A DNA stretch of 64,000 nt from Pseudomonas neuropathica (GTDB lineage: Bacteria; Pseudomonadota; Gammaproteobacteria; Pseudomonadales; Pseudomonadaceae), in assembly GCF_015461835.1 (NCBI RefSeq), contig NZ_JACOPX010000014.1, positions 124,001-188,000 on the forward strand. The letters run 5' to 3'. The notes under the pieces are model-generated. The model had not been told where the DNA came from, ran no database searches, and saw only the letters and a program-made list of their open reading frames with translations. Every line of letters starts with the position of its first letter. Position 1 is the first letter of the stretch. The translations under genes and the position numbers were made by a program. This document shows positions 35,979 to 46,300 of the stretch, in pieces.

Positions 35979-38762
35979 CTATGCGTTCGACAAGTGCCTG
36001 GCCTGATCAAGACCGATCATATGCACTCTCTTGACATAGCTTGAGTCGGATACTGCCATATGGGTCTGTAGATGCCGGCGCTCGGAATGCGTAATCGGGT
36101 TATAGGATTTTCCATAGACCGCCCCAGCCTCCTTGTAAGGTTTGGTTGTAAACGTTTCTTGTGCAAATTCCTTGAATACGAAATCGGGGGATCGGGCAAT
36201 GACATCCAAAAACACCACGCCCGAGTCGTCCCCTGTTTCGGAAGTGCCTGCCATCCAGTCCAATGCCAGTTTTGAAAATTGACGGAACTGCCAATTGATC
36301 ACGGCATCTCCCGCTTTTATCGAACTTGCAGTTCGCAGGGAAAACAACGCCTCACTACTGTCTTGTAATGCCAACGTAGCATTCTGGACCTCGTGCTCGG
36401 ACAGCGGCTCGCGCAGATTTTTTTTCCAGAATTGCTCGACCTCTTTGGTCGATGTTTTTTCATAACTCTGGATTTTTCGGGTGATATCAAATGCCGCGGA
36501 GTGACTCTTTAAATAATCTGACCACCCTTGCAGCAAGTTGCGGGCCTGGGCAGGCGTCCCTTGGTAACTGGGGGTGGCCTGCATAAAGTAATCGACATTG
36601 TCGTCCTCTACTTCAATGCCTTCGCGGATCATTTCATTGAACCCTTCAAAGTCTGAAGAAGCGTTTTCCATATTGATTTGGAGAGCGTCATTGATTTCAT
36701 CGATACGAACGAAGCTTTGCTGTGGCGACGCTGTGGCAAGGCCATTCAGGACTCGTGACCTGACATGTTCAAACCCATATAAGAGCGTCACCGGCGCCAA
36801 GCCTTCGGCATCTACCCACAGGATCGGGTTATTGCGGACAAACCGATAATGGTTCAGGCCATCAATGTCCTTCGCTGGATCCGGATTCAACCACCGCTGC
36901 AACCACGCCACGTAATACCTGAACCCATAGTAATAAAGCCCCGTGGCATCGCGCTCTTTGCCCGAATAGCGCAGCGTTTTATAACTCGCTTCGACTTCCC
37001 CGCGCCCGGCGAACCAAGCGGTGGTGCCGAAAGGGTGATAACGCTCATGACTGATCACCTGGCCCGCGCTGTCGAGCTCCAGCGTGCAGGAACCCAAATG
37101 GTCGCTGAGGCTGTAACGCAGTTGATCGTTGTCGATGTCGTTGGGCGGCTCGGATTCCCAGTGCAACACTTGCACGCTGCTGCGTCCGGCCTGAACACTG
37201 ATGACCTGCAACGTTTCGCCCGTGCCGATGTGGGTGCGGATTTGCAGGTTCGGCAGGTAACGCACTTCAGCGATCAGCATCCGGGCGTTGGCCTGCGTCT
37301 GGCAAAGTTTGCGCAGGCGCATGTCGTCGGCGCCGTAAACATAGCGCTCGTTATCGTCAGCCGCGTCGTCACGTTCAACCGGCCGGACTTCGCGCAACTG
37401 GTTGCGCAGATCCCAATGCAAAGATTGCCCCGGCTGCAGAGCGAGCAGATTGCCGTTGGCATCGAAGCCGTTGCGAAAATCTTCTTCGTCCGGCTCCACG
37501 CCATTCAACACGGGCAGACAGCGGTTGCTTCGGGCGGCAGCGAGCAGGCGATGGCCGTGTTGTTGCGCGCCTTCGTGACTCAGTTCCAGGAGATTGCCAC
37601 CGCGATCATAGTGGTAGGTCTGGGTGTATCGGGTGACTGCGGCCGGATCGTTAAAAGAAGACCATAGCGGGCCTTGACTGGTGCTGCCGGCCTCCCATCC
37701 CGTTGCTTTGACCAACTGATAGAGGCTGTCATACCCATAACGGTTGATCGGCTCGATGCGCTGGTTGGCGAAATAGCGAATCGGCAGGGCGGCGTCTTCG
37801 ATGCTGATTACATTGCCGACCGGGTCATAGGCATAGCGCAGGTCTTGCAAGATATCGTTGTTGCGTCTGGCGTGCAGTCGGGTCAGGCGACCATCCTCGG
37901 GCGCATAGTGCAACGCGGTGATCACGTCGTTGCCGGCGGTTTCCTGCTCGGCCTGGCCTTGGGCGTTGTACTGGATGGCATTGACCAGAGTTTTCGACTG
38001 GGGTTGTTTATCCAGTTGCAGGCGTACTTCGCGCAGCTGTCCGGCGAGGTTCTGTGCGAAGAACTGGCGGTGTCCTTTGGCGTCAGTCTGTTCGATGGTT
38101 TCGCCCAAGGTATTGAAAACCGAACGGCTCGTAGCCCCGGCGCCGGGTTCGAGCAACGCGTCGCGGTCGGGCAGCGGTCCGGGCCAGTCGGGAACATCGA
38201 GAGAATGCAGAAAATGCCGAGTCTGCTGCACAACCCCACCCGTCAATCCGAACTGTTCGAACAACTGCGTGCCGGCCGGATCGTCGTGGCGGATGAGTTG
38301 CCCGCACTGGTTGCGCGTGGCGAACGTCGGATCGCTGCCGCCATAACCATATCGCTCCGTACACAAAGGCTCGCCGTCGCGGGCGTGTTCGAACACTGCC
38401 AGTGGTCGTAGCTGTTGGTCGTATTCGATCCTGCGTTGGCTGTACCGACCATCCCAACCGTGCAGCGGTTGACGCGTTTCGCCACACAGATTGACGCGCC
38501 ATCCGGCGTCGACGCTAAGCGTAGAAAGCACCTGACCGCTCAGTGAGTACACCGTGGCGAGGTTGGCGGGCGCGGAAGCGTCAGCGAACAAGCGTGGATC
38601 TCGCTGCGCCACCAACCGCCCGGCAGCGTCATGGCAACGGGCAGTGATGCGTGCCTCAGGTGTGCCAGCGTCCTCGCGCCAATACGCTATCTGCCGCACC
38701 GCTAAGCCACGGTTATCGATGACGCTCAGGTTCGGCGTCTGTGCATGGATGCCCATATTCAT
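35979..38762 (-). CDS. tccC: TcC-type Rhs toxin with unrecognised payload (third TccC, operon copy)
   Basis: A 927-residue TcC protein, last gene of the tca operon. I start it at the ATG at 38762, which overlaps the TcB stop (ATGA) as at the previous junction; a GTG at 38768 is possible. The Rhs cocoon is related to, but clearly more distant from, the two plus-strand copies (TPNLSVIDNRGLAVRQIAY). The core ends RYSGKERDATGLYYYGFRYY, NPDPAKDIDG and DAEG near 651. The roughly 273-residue payload (655-927) is largely helical and ends with YNPITHSERRHLQTH and a hydrophobic turn. I recognise no catalytic motif. It should be loaded with the TcB encoded directly upstream. Confidence 0.85.
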   Translation of the reverse strand: MNMGIHAQTPNLSVIDNRGLAVRQIAYWREDAGTPEARITARCHDAAGRLVAQRDPRLFADASAPANLATVYSLSGQVLSTLSVDAGWRVNLCGETRQPLHGWDGRYSQRRIEYDQQLRPLAVFEHARDGEPLCTERYGYGGSDPTFATRNQCGQLIRHDDPAGTQLFEQFGLTGGVVQQTRHFLHSLDVPDWPGPLPDRDALLEPGAGATSRSVFNTLGETIEQTDAKGHRQFFAQNLAGQLREVRLQLDKQPQSKTLVNAIQYNAQGQAEQETAGNDVITALHYAPEDGRLTRLHARRNNDILQDLRYAYDPVGNVISIEDAALPIRYFANQRIEPINRYGYDSLYQLVKATGWEAGSTSQGPLWSSFNDPAAVTRYTQTYHYDRGGNLLELSHEGAQQHGHRLLAAARSNRCLPVLNGVEPDEEDFRNGFDANGNLLALQPGQSLHWDLRNQLREVRPVERDDAADDNERYVYGADDMRLRKLCQTQANARMLIAEVRYLPNLQIRTHIGTGETLQVISVQAGRSSVQVLHWESEPPNDIDNDQLRYSLSDHLGSCTLELDSAGQVISHERYHPFGTTAWFAGRGEVEASYKTLRYSGKERDATGLYYYGFRYYVAWLQRWLNPDPAKDIDGLNHYRFVRNNPILWVDAEGLAPVTLLYGFEHVRSRVLNGLATASPQQSFVRIDEINDALQINMENASSDFEGFNEMIREGIEVEDDNVDYFMQATPSYQGTPAQARNLLQGWSDYLKSHSAAFDITRKIQSYEKTSTKEVEQFWKKNLREPLSEHEVQNATLALQDSSEALFSLRTASSIKAGDAVINWQFRQFSKLALDWMAGTSETGDDSGVVFLDVIARSPDFVFKEFAQETFTTKPYKEAGAVYGKSYNPITHSERRHLQTHMAVSDSSYVKRVHMIGLDQARHLSNA

Positions 38763-41700
38763 GACCACCAGTTCCGCCGCCGTTGTTCCGGCGGCGGTTC
38801 AAACAGGTCGTTCTCATCGAAGGCCACGTTGCACCAGATCCAGTACCAGATTTCCCGGCGCAAGGGTTTCGGTTCCGCCGAGGGGCCTTGCGGCATTTTT
38901 TTCGCCAGTACGGTTTCGGTCGGGCGGCCCGCCGCGTCATAGAACTGCTGGTCGTGGAAGGCGTACTGGCGCATCGAGCGGTCGTTGATGTAGCGCGGTT
39001 GATCGGCGAAGTAGGGCCGGTAGATCCGCACTTTTTCGCCTTTGTTGTTGTATTCCACCGGTTCACTGACGCGCCAGCGGCGGGGCACGTCGGCTTCCAG
39101 CGGACGACCTTCGGCGTCGAGGCGCAGCTCGCCGTTCTCATCGACCTGCCAGGATCTGCCCGGCTCGACTTCCTGTTTGGTCTGCAAGGTGCGGCCAAAG
39201 CCATCCAGACAAGTGATGCTGACCCGTACTTGCATTTCGGGGTCGCCGGGATAGCGATCGGCCAACAGGGCGACGGCGTACACGGGCTCACGTTGTGAAG
39301 CGTCGATTTGCTTCTTCAACTCGGTTTCGTTTGCGTCGGGATCTTTCAGGCCCGCCACACGCTGGCGGGCGCGGTCGCACAGGTGCCCGCTGGGCAAGAT
39401 GAAGCCTTCAGCCTTGGCCCACGCCAACCAGTCAGGGGAGGGTGCGGACGTGCGGCTGATACGTCCCATCCAGCTGAAGGTGTCCCAGAAACTGACGCTG
39501 GCGAAATTGCCGATGGCTTTTTTCGGATCGGCGATGGCGATGGCCGGGTCGCGGTCTGGAGGCGGCTCATAGGTCTCCAGTGCGTCGAACCCTACCGGTT
39601 CGCCCAGTTCGGTACCGCGGAAACCAGTCACCAGCGGTTCACCGAAGGCGTTGTAACGTGACTCCTGGATATTGCGGTTGGCGTCTTCGATTGCCGCTGG
39701 CAGGAAGGTACGGTAATCGACATCGAGGCTGCGGGTGGTGCAACCGTCGGGCAAGGTCACCGCAGTGGTCAGGCACCAGTAGGTGTCGTAGGTGATGAGG
39801 GTTTCACCGTGACTTTGCGTCTCGCGGTATTTCTGCACGTTATAGAAACCGTCCAGCTTGTGATACGTGGGGAAGCCCCGGTGCACCGACCACAGGTAAT
39901 TTTTCGCGTCTTCGGGATCTGCCGGCGGCGTCTTTTCAACGTCGGGTAAAAACAGATCCATGATGTGGTAGCCGACTTCGGCCGACTGCAGTTTTTCCTT
40001 GAGGTTGAAGGGCATGTTGCCCTGCTCGTTTTTGAGTTTGTCGTAGGCGGCGAGGGCGATGGCGTCCAGTTCCGCCGTTTCCACATAAGCGGGCAAGCCT
40101 TCGAAGGTCGCTTCGCCGGGTGCGAGCGTCTGGCCGTTCTCGGGGTTTATGTAGCGCTGCAAGGACAGGCCGGACAACACCGCTTGTTTCGCCCATGGCC
40201 CGTCATCCGCGCTCATTTGCAGAAAGTAATCATGATGGATCTGGGTGGCGGTCAGTTCAGGCTTTTCCAGCACCAGGGCATTGCTGCGTTGCTGATATGG
40301 CAGCCCAAGGCGCCAGGCCTCTTCATTCGCCAGGTGAATGGGCTGCGCTCGGCTTTGCGTCAGGTACCACTTCTGTTGCGCAAGGTCATGGGCATCTTTC
40401 CACCATTTCTGATGGTGCTCATCAGTGAACGGCGGCGGATCATCGACGGTTCGGCGTCGCGCGTAGTGCACGGTAAACCCATGCAGACTCGTACCGTATT
40501 CGTCCCACTCAAGGTTGAGGTGATGCTGGCACAACGGATCGTCCGCGACAGCGGTCTCGTACTGGTAGCTGATGGACTCCAGATCCAGGACCTGAAGCAC
40601 CGGGTAAGGCTGGTGTTTGCTTTTCGGGCGCAGCCTGCGCACCGCGTAACGGTTTTCCTGAACGGTGTAAGGCACGGCGGTCGCTGGAGCATCATCCGCT
40701 GCGTAGATTTCCGAGCGCAGCGTGGTCCCGCTCAAGACGCGGGCTATTTCTCGGGCGGTGTCTTCGTCGAATGTGCCGAGCGGCTGTGTCGCGCGGTCGT
40801 TGAGGTGGTAGTCCTGCAGCAGCGTGGGTAGCAGGTCTGCAGCTTCCTTGTCGCGAGTGTAATAACCGTCTCTTGGCGGGTCGATGGACTCGCCGGTGTG
40901 GAACCAGGTTTTACTCAGAATCGGCGCAGTAAAACCGGCACGCGCGCGCTCGGCGGCCGACGCTTCGGTATCGCTTTGCAGGAGCAGGCGAAAACCGCTG
41001 AATTCGCGCTCGAAGCGGTTGTAATAACCGCCTCGGTAACTGAAGGTTTGCGTCAGCAGGTTGCCGCTGATTTCATCGCACTGGGTCTGCCGGCTTACCA
41101 GATGCAGGGCCAGTGGCAGCTTGCACACCGGGTTCTCGATGCCGGCGGCGTGCTGCTCGTGTTTCTCGTCCAGCCATTCCTGTGCGGAACTGCGGTAGCT
41201 CACGCTGCTGATAGCGCCCATGTTGTTGCAGGTGCGGTTCATCAGGTAAGGCTTGGCCTTGACGAAATCACAGCGCCAGTGCTGTGGCGTCATGTGCGGC
41301 ACGGTGAGGATCAGGCTGGAGCATCCCAGCCCTTGCAGGTCGGCGGCGCTGACCTGGCAAAGTGGATCGTAAGTCACACCTTCCGGCCATGGCAGGGGGA
41401 TTGGAGTCTGCTCATAACCTTGGCCGCAGTGGTTCATGAACACCTGCAGGTTATCGGGCTGCAGATAAATCAGATCCACCGCCCCCGAGCCGTCAAGGTC
41501 AGCCAGCAAAACCTGTGCGGCATTGAATTGGTGGTAGGCAAAGGGCAGGGCGCACAGCACAAAGCCTTTGCCGAAACGTCCACGCCCCAGATTCGGCCAG
41601 CATTTGACTTCGTAATGACGGATACGCACCAGATGTTGCTGGCCGCTGCCGAGCACATCCGCGAACACCACCAGTTCTGCCGGAGTATTGCTCAGCACAG

Positions 41701-43381
41701 GTAACTCATCGTCATCCCCCTCGTCGGTTTTACACGAGTGAGATACGTCGACGGCGTCGGCAAATCCCGCCGTGCGCTGGTTGGCGTACAGGCGCACGCT
41801 GCGAGGGCCGATCAGGGCCAGATCGCTCAGTCCATTTCCCACCAGATCGGTCATCTTCGCCATCGGGTGGAAAAATTCGCCGGGGAACGCGTCGAAGGTG
41901 ACGAACCCGGACCAGTTGCGATCCGGGTCGAGGGTAAAGAAGCCACACAGGCCCGGCGTGGCGACCACCCAGTCGAGCTTGCCATCGCCGGTCAGGTCGG
42001 TGAGGGACTGATGAACCGGTTTGCTGCTGTCGGCCGTTGGCTGGTGGTCAAGGCGTTTCCAGTCGCTGTAGCTGACGTCGTCACCGCCGGCCGCCGCACG
42101 TAATGGCTCGCGGTAATACCAGGCTTGGTCATACCGACACAGCACACCTGCCATGCCTTCACCGTACAGGTCCACGAATTGATAGCGCTGGCCGTCGTTG
42201 AGGCCGGGCATGTCGGGAAAGCGGACCCAGCCCTGAGATTTGGCGTCCAGCTCAAAGGCGTTGTAACTGAACTCCATCGGCGGCCGGTTTTCTGTCTGCC
42301 TCAGGCTGTCGTAAGCCTGCGAGTGTACGGCCGTCAGCTGTTTGTAGCCCAATGGGCTGGTTCGATGGTCCAGCAGCAGGCGCTGGACCAGTACGGGGTC
42401 ATCTTCCGGTTCCTTGGGGAAATGATGAAACATCAACACCTGCCGACACAGGCGCCGGGTGCCCAGTTCGAAACCGTAGGCGTAGGTCCAGAACGGGTCA
42501 CTGCGTGGGGGCCACGGCTGTTGTTCTGCGAAGGTCGGTACTTTAGTCAGATCAGTGCTGCGTTCGCCATAATCGAACACCAGTTGAAAGTGCCACAACT
42601 GGTTTTTCCAGCTGCCGGGAACCCACGTGTACAAGTGTGGATGGGCCTTTTCGTTGCCGTAGCAGATGCGTTCGAGATAACGCTGAGCACTGTAGTCGCG
42701 AAACTGCGGCGCAACGGGGACACCTGTATCAGCTTTGTATCGGTAGACAATATGCTCGCCCCGGGTGTTGAGGCTTTCGTCGATCATCCACACGCCGACG
42801 CGTTGCGGGTCGCCTGGGTCGGCGCGGCGCGAATCAATGCTGGTGCCGTACACATGCAGGCTACCGTCGGCACCATGGATCAGCCAGAAACCGGGTTTGT
42901 CGGCACCGTTTGACCAATGTTCGATCAGGGCAAATTCACCCTCGGCCCGTGGCCAGTGACGCACCACCTGGTATTCACTGCCCAGCGGCAGACCGTTGTA
43001 GGTACTCGTTTTGCGAGAGATCAGCTCACCATTGTCATCGCGCTGGGGCATCCATACATCGCCACTCGGCCCGACAACCTGGTCGGTGCCGTCATAGGCC
43101 GGCACGCCTTTGGCGGTGCGCAGGGTGATGGCATTGACGGTGAACTGCCAGCCGATCCCGCAGGGGCTGTTGCCGGTGTCGTTGCTGTAATTCAACGCCA
43201 CGGATGGGGCAAAGCCGCGTCCGGGAGAAATCGGCAGGGGCACTGTCAGCGACGCCGTTCCTTTGGTGCCGATGCCGCCCCAGCCCTTGCCGATGCTCTG
43301 GATGGCGCCGCCCATTTTCGGCAGGGCGGGGGTGTTGATCTGCATCGTCGACTGTTGCTGCGATTGCTGTTGTTCGCTCAT
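38759..43381 (-). CDS. tcaC: Tc toxin subunit TcB (SpvB/TcdB-like cocoon and beta-propeller)
   Basis: A 1540-residue TcB protein. The N-terminus is SpvB-like (LPKMGGAIQSIGKGWGGIGT then LTVPLPISPGRGFAPSVALN). The middle has FG-GAP/TcdB-mid repeats (LTDLTGDGKLDWVV, MTDLVGNGLSDLALIG, LLADLDGSGAVDLIYL) that form the propeller gating contact with TcA. The C-terminal part has YD/Rhs character and joins TcC to close the cocoon. Length is as in other TcB proteins (about 1480-1550). The ATG overlaps the tcaB stop by 4 bp. No signal peptide, as usual for Tc toxins. Confidence 0.92.
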   Translation of the reverse strand: MSEQQQSQQQSTMQINTPALPKMGGAIQSIGKGWGGIGTKGTASLTVPLPISPGRGFAPSVALNYSNDTGNSPCGIGWQFTVNAITLRTAKGVPAYDGTDQVVGPSGDVWMPQRDDNGELISRKTSTYNGLPLGSEYQVVRHWPRAEGEFALIEHWSNGADKPGFWLIHGADGSLHVYGTSIDSRRADPGDPQRVGVWMIDESLNTRGEHIVYRYKADTGVPVAPQFRDYSAQRYLERICYGNEKAHPHLYTWVPGSWKNQLWHFQLVFDYGERSTDLTKVPTFAEQQPWPPRSDPFWTYAYGFELGTRRLCRQVLMFHHFPKEPEDDPVLVQRLLLDHRTSPLGYKQLTAVHSQAYDSLRQTENRPPMEFSYNAFELDAKSQGWVRFPDMPGLNDGQRYQFVDLYGEGMAGVLCRYDQAWYYREPLRAAAGGDDVSYSDWKRLDHQPTADSSKPVHQSLTDLTGDGKLDWVVATPGLCGFFTLDPDRNWSGFVTFDAFPGEFFHPMAKMTDLVGNGLSDLALIGPRSVRLYANQRTAGFADAVDVSHSCKTDEGDDDELPVLSNTPAELVVFADVLGSGQQHLVRIRHYEVKCWPNLGRGRFGKGFVLCALPFAYHQFNAAQVLLADLDGSGAVDLIYLQPDNLQVFMNHCGQGYEQTPIPLPWPEGVTYDPLCQVSAADLQGLGCSSLILTVPHMTPQHWRCDFVKAKPYLMNRTCNNMGAISSVSYRSSAQEWLDEKHEQHAAGIENPVCKLPLALHLVSRQTQCDEISGNLLTQTFSYRGGYYNRFEREFSGFRLLLQSDTEASAAERARAGFTAPILSKTWFHTGESIDPPRDGYYTRDKEAADLLPTLLQDYHLNDRATQPLGTFDEDTAREIARVLSGTTLRSEIYAADDAPATAVPYTVQENRYAVRRLRPKSKHQPYPVLQVLDLESISYQYETAVADDPLCQHHLNLEWDEYGTSLHGFTVHYARRRTVDDPPPFTDEHHQKWWKDAHDLAQQKWYLTQSRAQPIHLANEEAWRLGLPYQQRSNALVLEKPELTATQIHHDYFLQMSADDGPWAKQAVLSGLSLQRYINPENGQTLAPGEATFEGLPAYVETAELDAIALAAYDKLKNEQGNMPFNLKEKLQSAEVGYHIMDLFLPDVEKTPPADPEDAKNYLWSVHRGFPTYHKLDGFYNVQKYRETQSHGETLITYDTYWCLTTAVTLPDGCTTRSLDVDYRTFLPAAIEDANRNIQESRYNAFGEPLVTGFRGTELGEPVGFDALETYEPPPDRDPAIAIADPKKAIGNFASVSFWDTFSWMGRISRTSAPSPDWLAWAKAEGFILPSGHLCDRARQRVAGLKDPDANETELKKQIDASQREPVYAVALLADRYPGDPEMQVRVSITCLDGFGRTLQTKQEVEPGRSWQVDENGELRLDAEGRPLEADVPRRWRVSEPVEYNNKGEKVRIYRPYFADQPRYINDRSMRQYAFHDQQFYDAAGRPTETVLAKKMPQGPSAEPKPLRREIWYWIWCNVAFDENDLFEPPPEQRRRNWWS

Positions 43382-46300
43382 TGCGAACCGCCTTCGCGTC
43401 TGGCCGTGTAGCTGACGTGCACGATGATATTCGGGAGGGATTGGAGCATGGCCCTCTGTTTTTCGTGGTTGGGAAAGATCAGGTTCCAGCGTGAGACGGC
43501 GCCGGTGTACTCGAAGGGCAGGTAACGATCGTCCTGAAAGTTGAGCTGAAACATACCGTTGTCTTCCAGCGAGGTGGAAAGCGCAATCTGCTGACTGGCG
43601 CGCAGGTTTTCCTTGACGTTACCGGCCGTGGCGGCCATTTCCACCTTGCTGTAGGTCTGTCTGAGGATGGCACGAATATCCTGATAGGGGCCAAGGCAGG
43701 CCGGCAGGGTCACGCTGATGGTCTTGATTCGACGCAGGTAGTGATTTTCAGCGGCGTAATCATCGTCGAACATGGCCTGGGTCAGTTCGAATTCACAGGT
43801 GCCGTTGTTGACCAGCGATTTTTTGATCTCAGCCCATGTTTTATTGAGGCTTGGGCCTGGATCCTGGTCTTTCAAATCCTTCAGCGACACGGTTTTCCTG
43901 ATTTCCAGATCGCGCCGGTTGTTCTGCAGATACTGGCTGTGCATCTGTTGCAGGCTCATTTTCAGTTCTTCGCCGGCACCGAGGCCACGGTAGCTGGCGT
44001 TCCACCCACCGGGGCGGATGAAGGTCCGGGTGAAGTCGCCCATCTCGTATTGCCAGCAGGCTTCGGCGGCCTGACACAGGGATTGCGCGGTGGTGTAGGC
44101 GGTGTGGTAGAAACCGGCGAACTTGCTGTTGAGCCAGTCGTAGGTCTGCGATCGGCTGAAGCGATTGCTGCTCAGCAGGAAATCGTGGGTGGCCTTGGCT
44201 TGATTGAGTGCGGTTTGCGCCTGACGCAGTTGTAGTTGGGTGGCGTGGTGTTGCGCTTCCTGGACGGCGAGCTGGGCTTTGATTTGTTCGGCTTCGAGTG
44301 TTGCCTGGTTGTGGGCCAGAGTCCATTCTTGGGCGCGGCGACGGTATTGTTCGATGCGGTCCATGAGTTGGCCATCTGTGCTCAACCCTGTCGCAGTGGC
44401 TTGTAGCAACCCCGTGGCCGCAAAAAAAGTACCTTCATAACGTTGACCTCCTGCTGCCAGGCCGAAGATGTTAGGAACTATTTTTGCCATTTCGCCGGGA
44501 ATCTGGATGAGCGAGGCCCCGACCTGGGCTGCGCCACTCAGATAATGTACAGCCCCCGCTGCGATTTCCAGCGGACTGACGCCATCGTTGATGAGTTTTG
44601 CGTAATGGCTGATCCTTGATGCGACCACTGCCTGACTGGCCTGCAACGCCTCTCTGTTTTTCTCATCAATCTCCATGGCTTGCGTTTGAATATCCACCGC
44701 CATTTTCGCCAGATTCCACGCCTGTTGCTGCTGCAATTCAAGGTACTGCGCCTGTTCCTTGCGCTCGATCAGCGACAACAGCGTCGAGCCGAACTGGATC
44801 ACGCTGTCCACCGCGTTCTGCGCCAGAGCGAACATGAAGCTGAAGCGGTAATGGGGAATCTGCGGACTCAACAACCGACTCAGCGCCGCCCCGGACAGGC
44901 CCTGGCCCCAGGCAGCGAGCAGGGCGCGCGGATCCAGCGGTGCTGCGAACAACGGCAGGTTCAAGGGATTGCCCGCCATGTCGAGGTTGTGGCGCAGGTT
45001 GTACAAGCGGCTTTCGGCCCGGTCCCAGCGCTTGATCAATTCCGGATTGAACGGCCGGCGCAAATACGGATTGTCCACGGTGGCTAACGATGAGTCCTCG
45101 CGGTACGGCCGCAGACACAGCAATGGCGCGTCCTGCGATTGCGGGGCCTTGCCGATGCGTAGCGGCGGCTTGTCCTGCAGTTGGCGTTGAGTGGCAATCA
45201 GTTGTTGTTCGAAGGCACGCAGGTCTTTGTTGCTCGCAGCACTCAACTTATCCAGCGTGATCGGTGACCAAACGTCTACTTGCCGCGCATGAGGGGGCGG
45301 CCCGAGCAAAGCGAGAATATGGACATAGCGCAACTTGGCTTCTGCCAAACCGTCCGGTGTCAGTTCTCGGTAGGCCTGATCAGCCTGATTGCTCTCGATA
45401 TCGAGATAAAGTCCGTACAACGCCTTGCGAAAGTGCACGGGAAAACTGAGTGCAATCTGATGCGGATCGTCCGGGTACACAATGGCCTGGCTGGGGTCTG
45501 GCGCACCGGGCCAGACGGGTGTTTCCAGAGGCACAGCCTGCCAATAGCCGGGATGTCCCGGATCGGCGCTTTGCCGTGAAGGGGCGAAGAGGTAAGCCAG
45601 CCAGTGTTTGGCTTCCTCGTATTGCTGTTGCTCGTTCAAGACATCGGCAACAAGCCACGGCAAGTACAGGAACAGTTCGAGGAAATACAGGTAGTACGCG
45701 CCGGAGAAGTCCATGGCTTGCGCGCCGAGACCGTTGGGGATAGGCGGCTCCGTTTGTTGTGTCTGGGTTTCCCAACTCAGTAGCGGATCCATACCGCTCT
45801 CGGCGAGCTGGATCAACTCCCGGGCGAAGGTGGTGTTCATGCGGATGGGCGCTCGAGAATCTCCATCAGGTTTACATCCGTCACTGAACTCGATGCTTGA
45901 TCCAGCAAAGTCGATGTACTGGGCGTTGCCAAGAGAGGGGCTGTCATGGTCGTTGATGCGCGCCGCTATTTGTTGTTCTGTTGCCAGCGCCTCCCCCCAA
46001 GTGATGGATATCGCTTTCAGGGCACCGCCCACCAGTGAATAGCCGAAGCGATTCTTGTTGTGGATCAAGACGCCATACACGAGTGGAATTTTCATTTCGG
46101 CCGGATTGTCGGGCCACTCAACCGGCCAGCCAACGGGTTGGTAGCTAATCTTGTCGACGGGGACTGTAATTCCGCCACCGCCTGAGTATTCGGGCAGTTT
46201 TTCGACGATTCCGGAGCGATACAGGGGACGTATATCTTCAAGAGTTGCAGGAAACTCAGTGGCCATAACGTCCAGAGGGTGGCCTATGAAAAGCTGGTAA

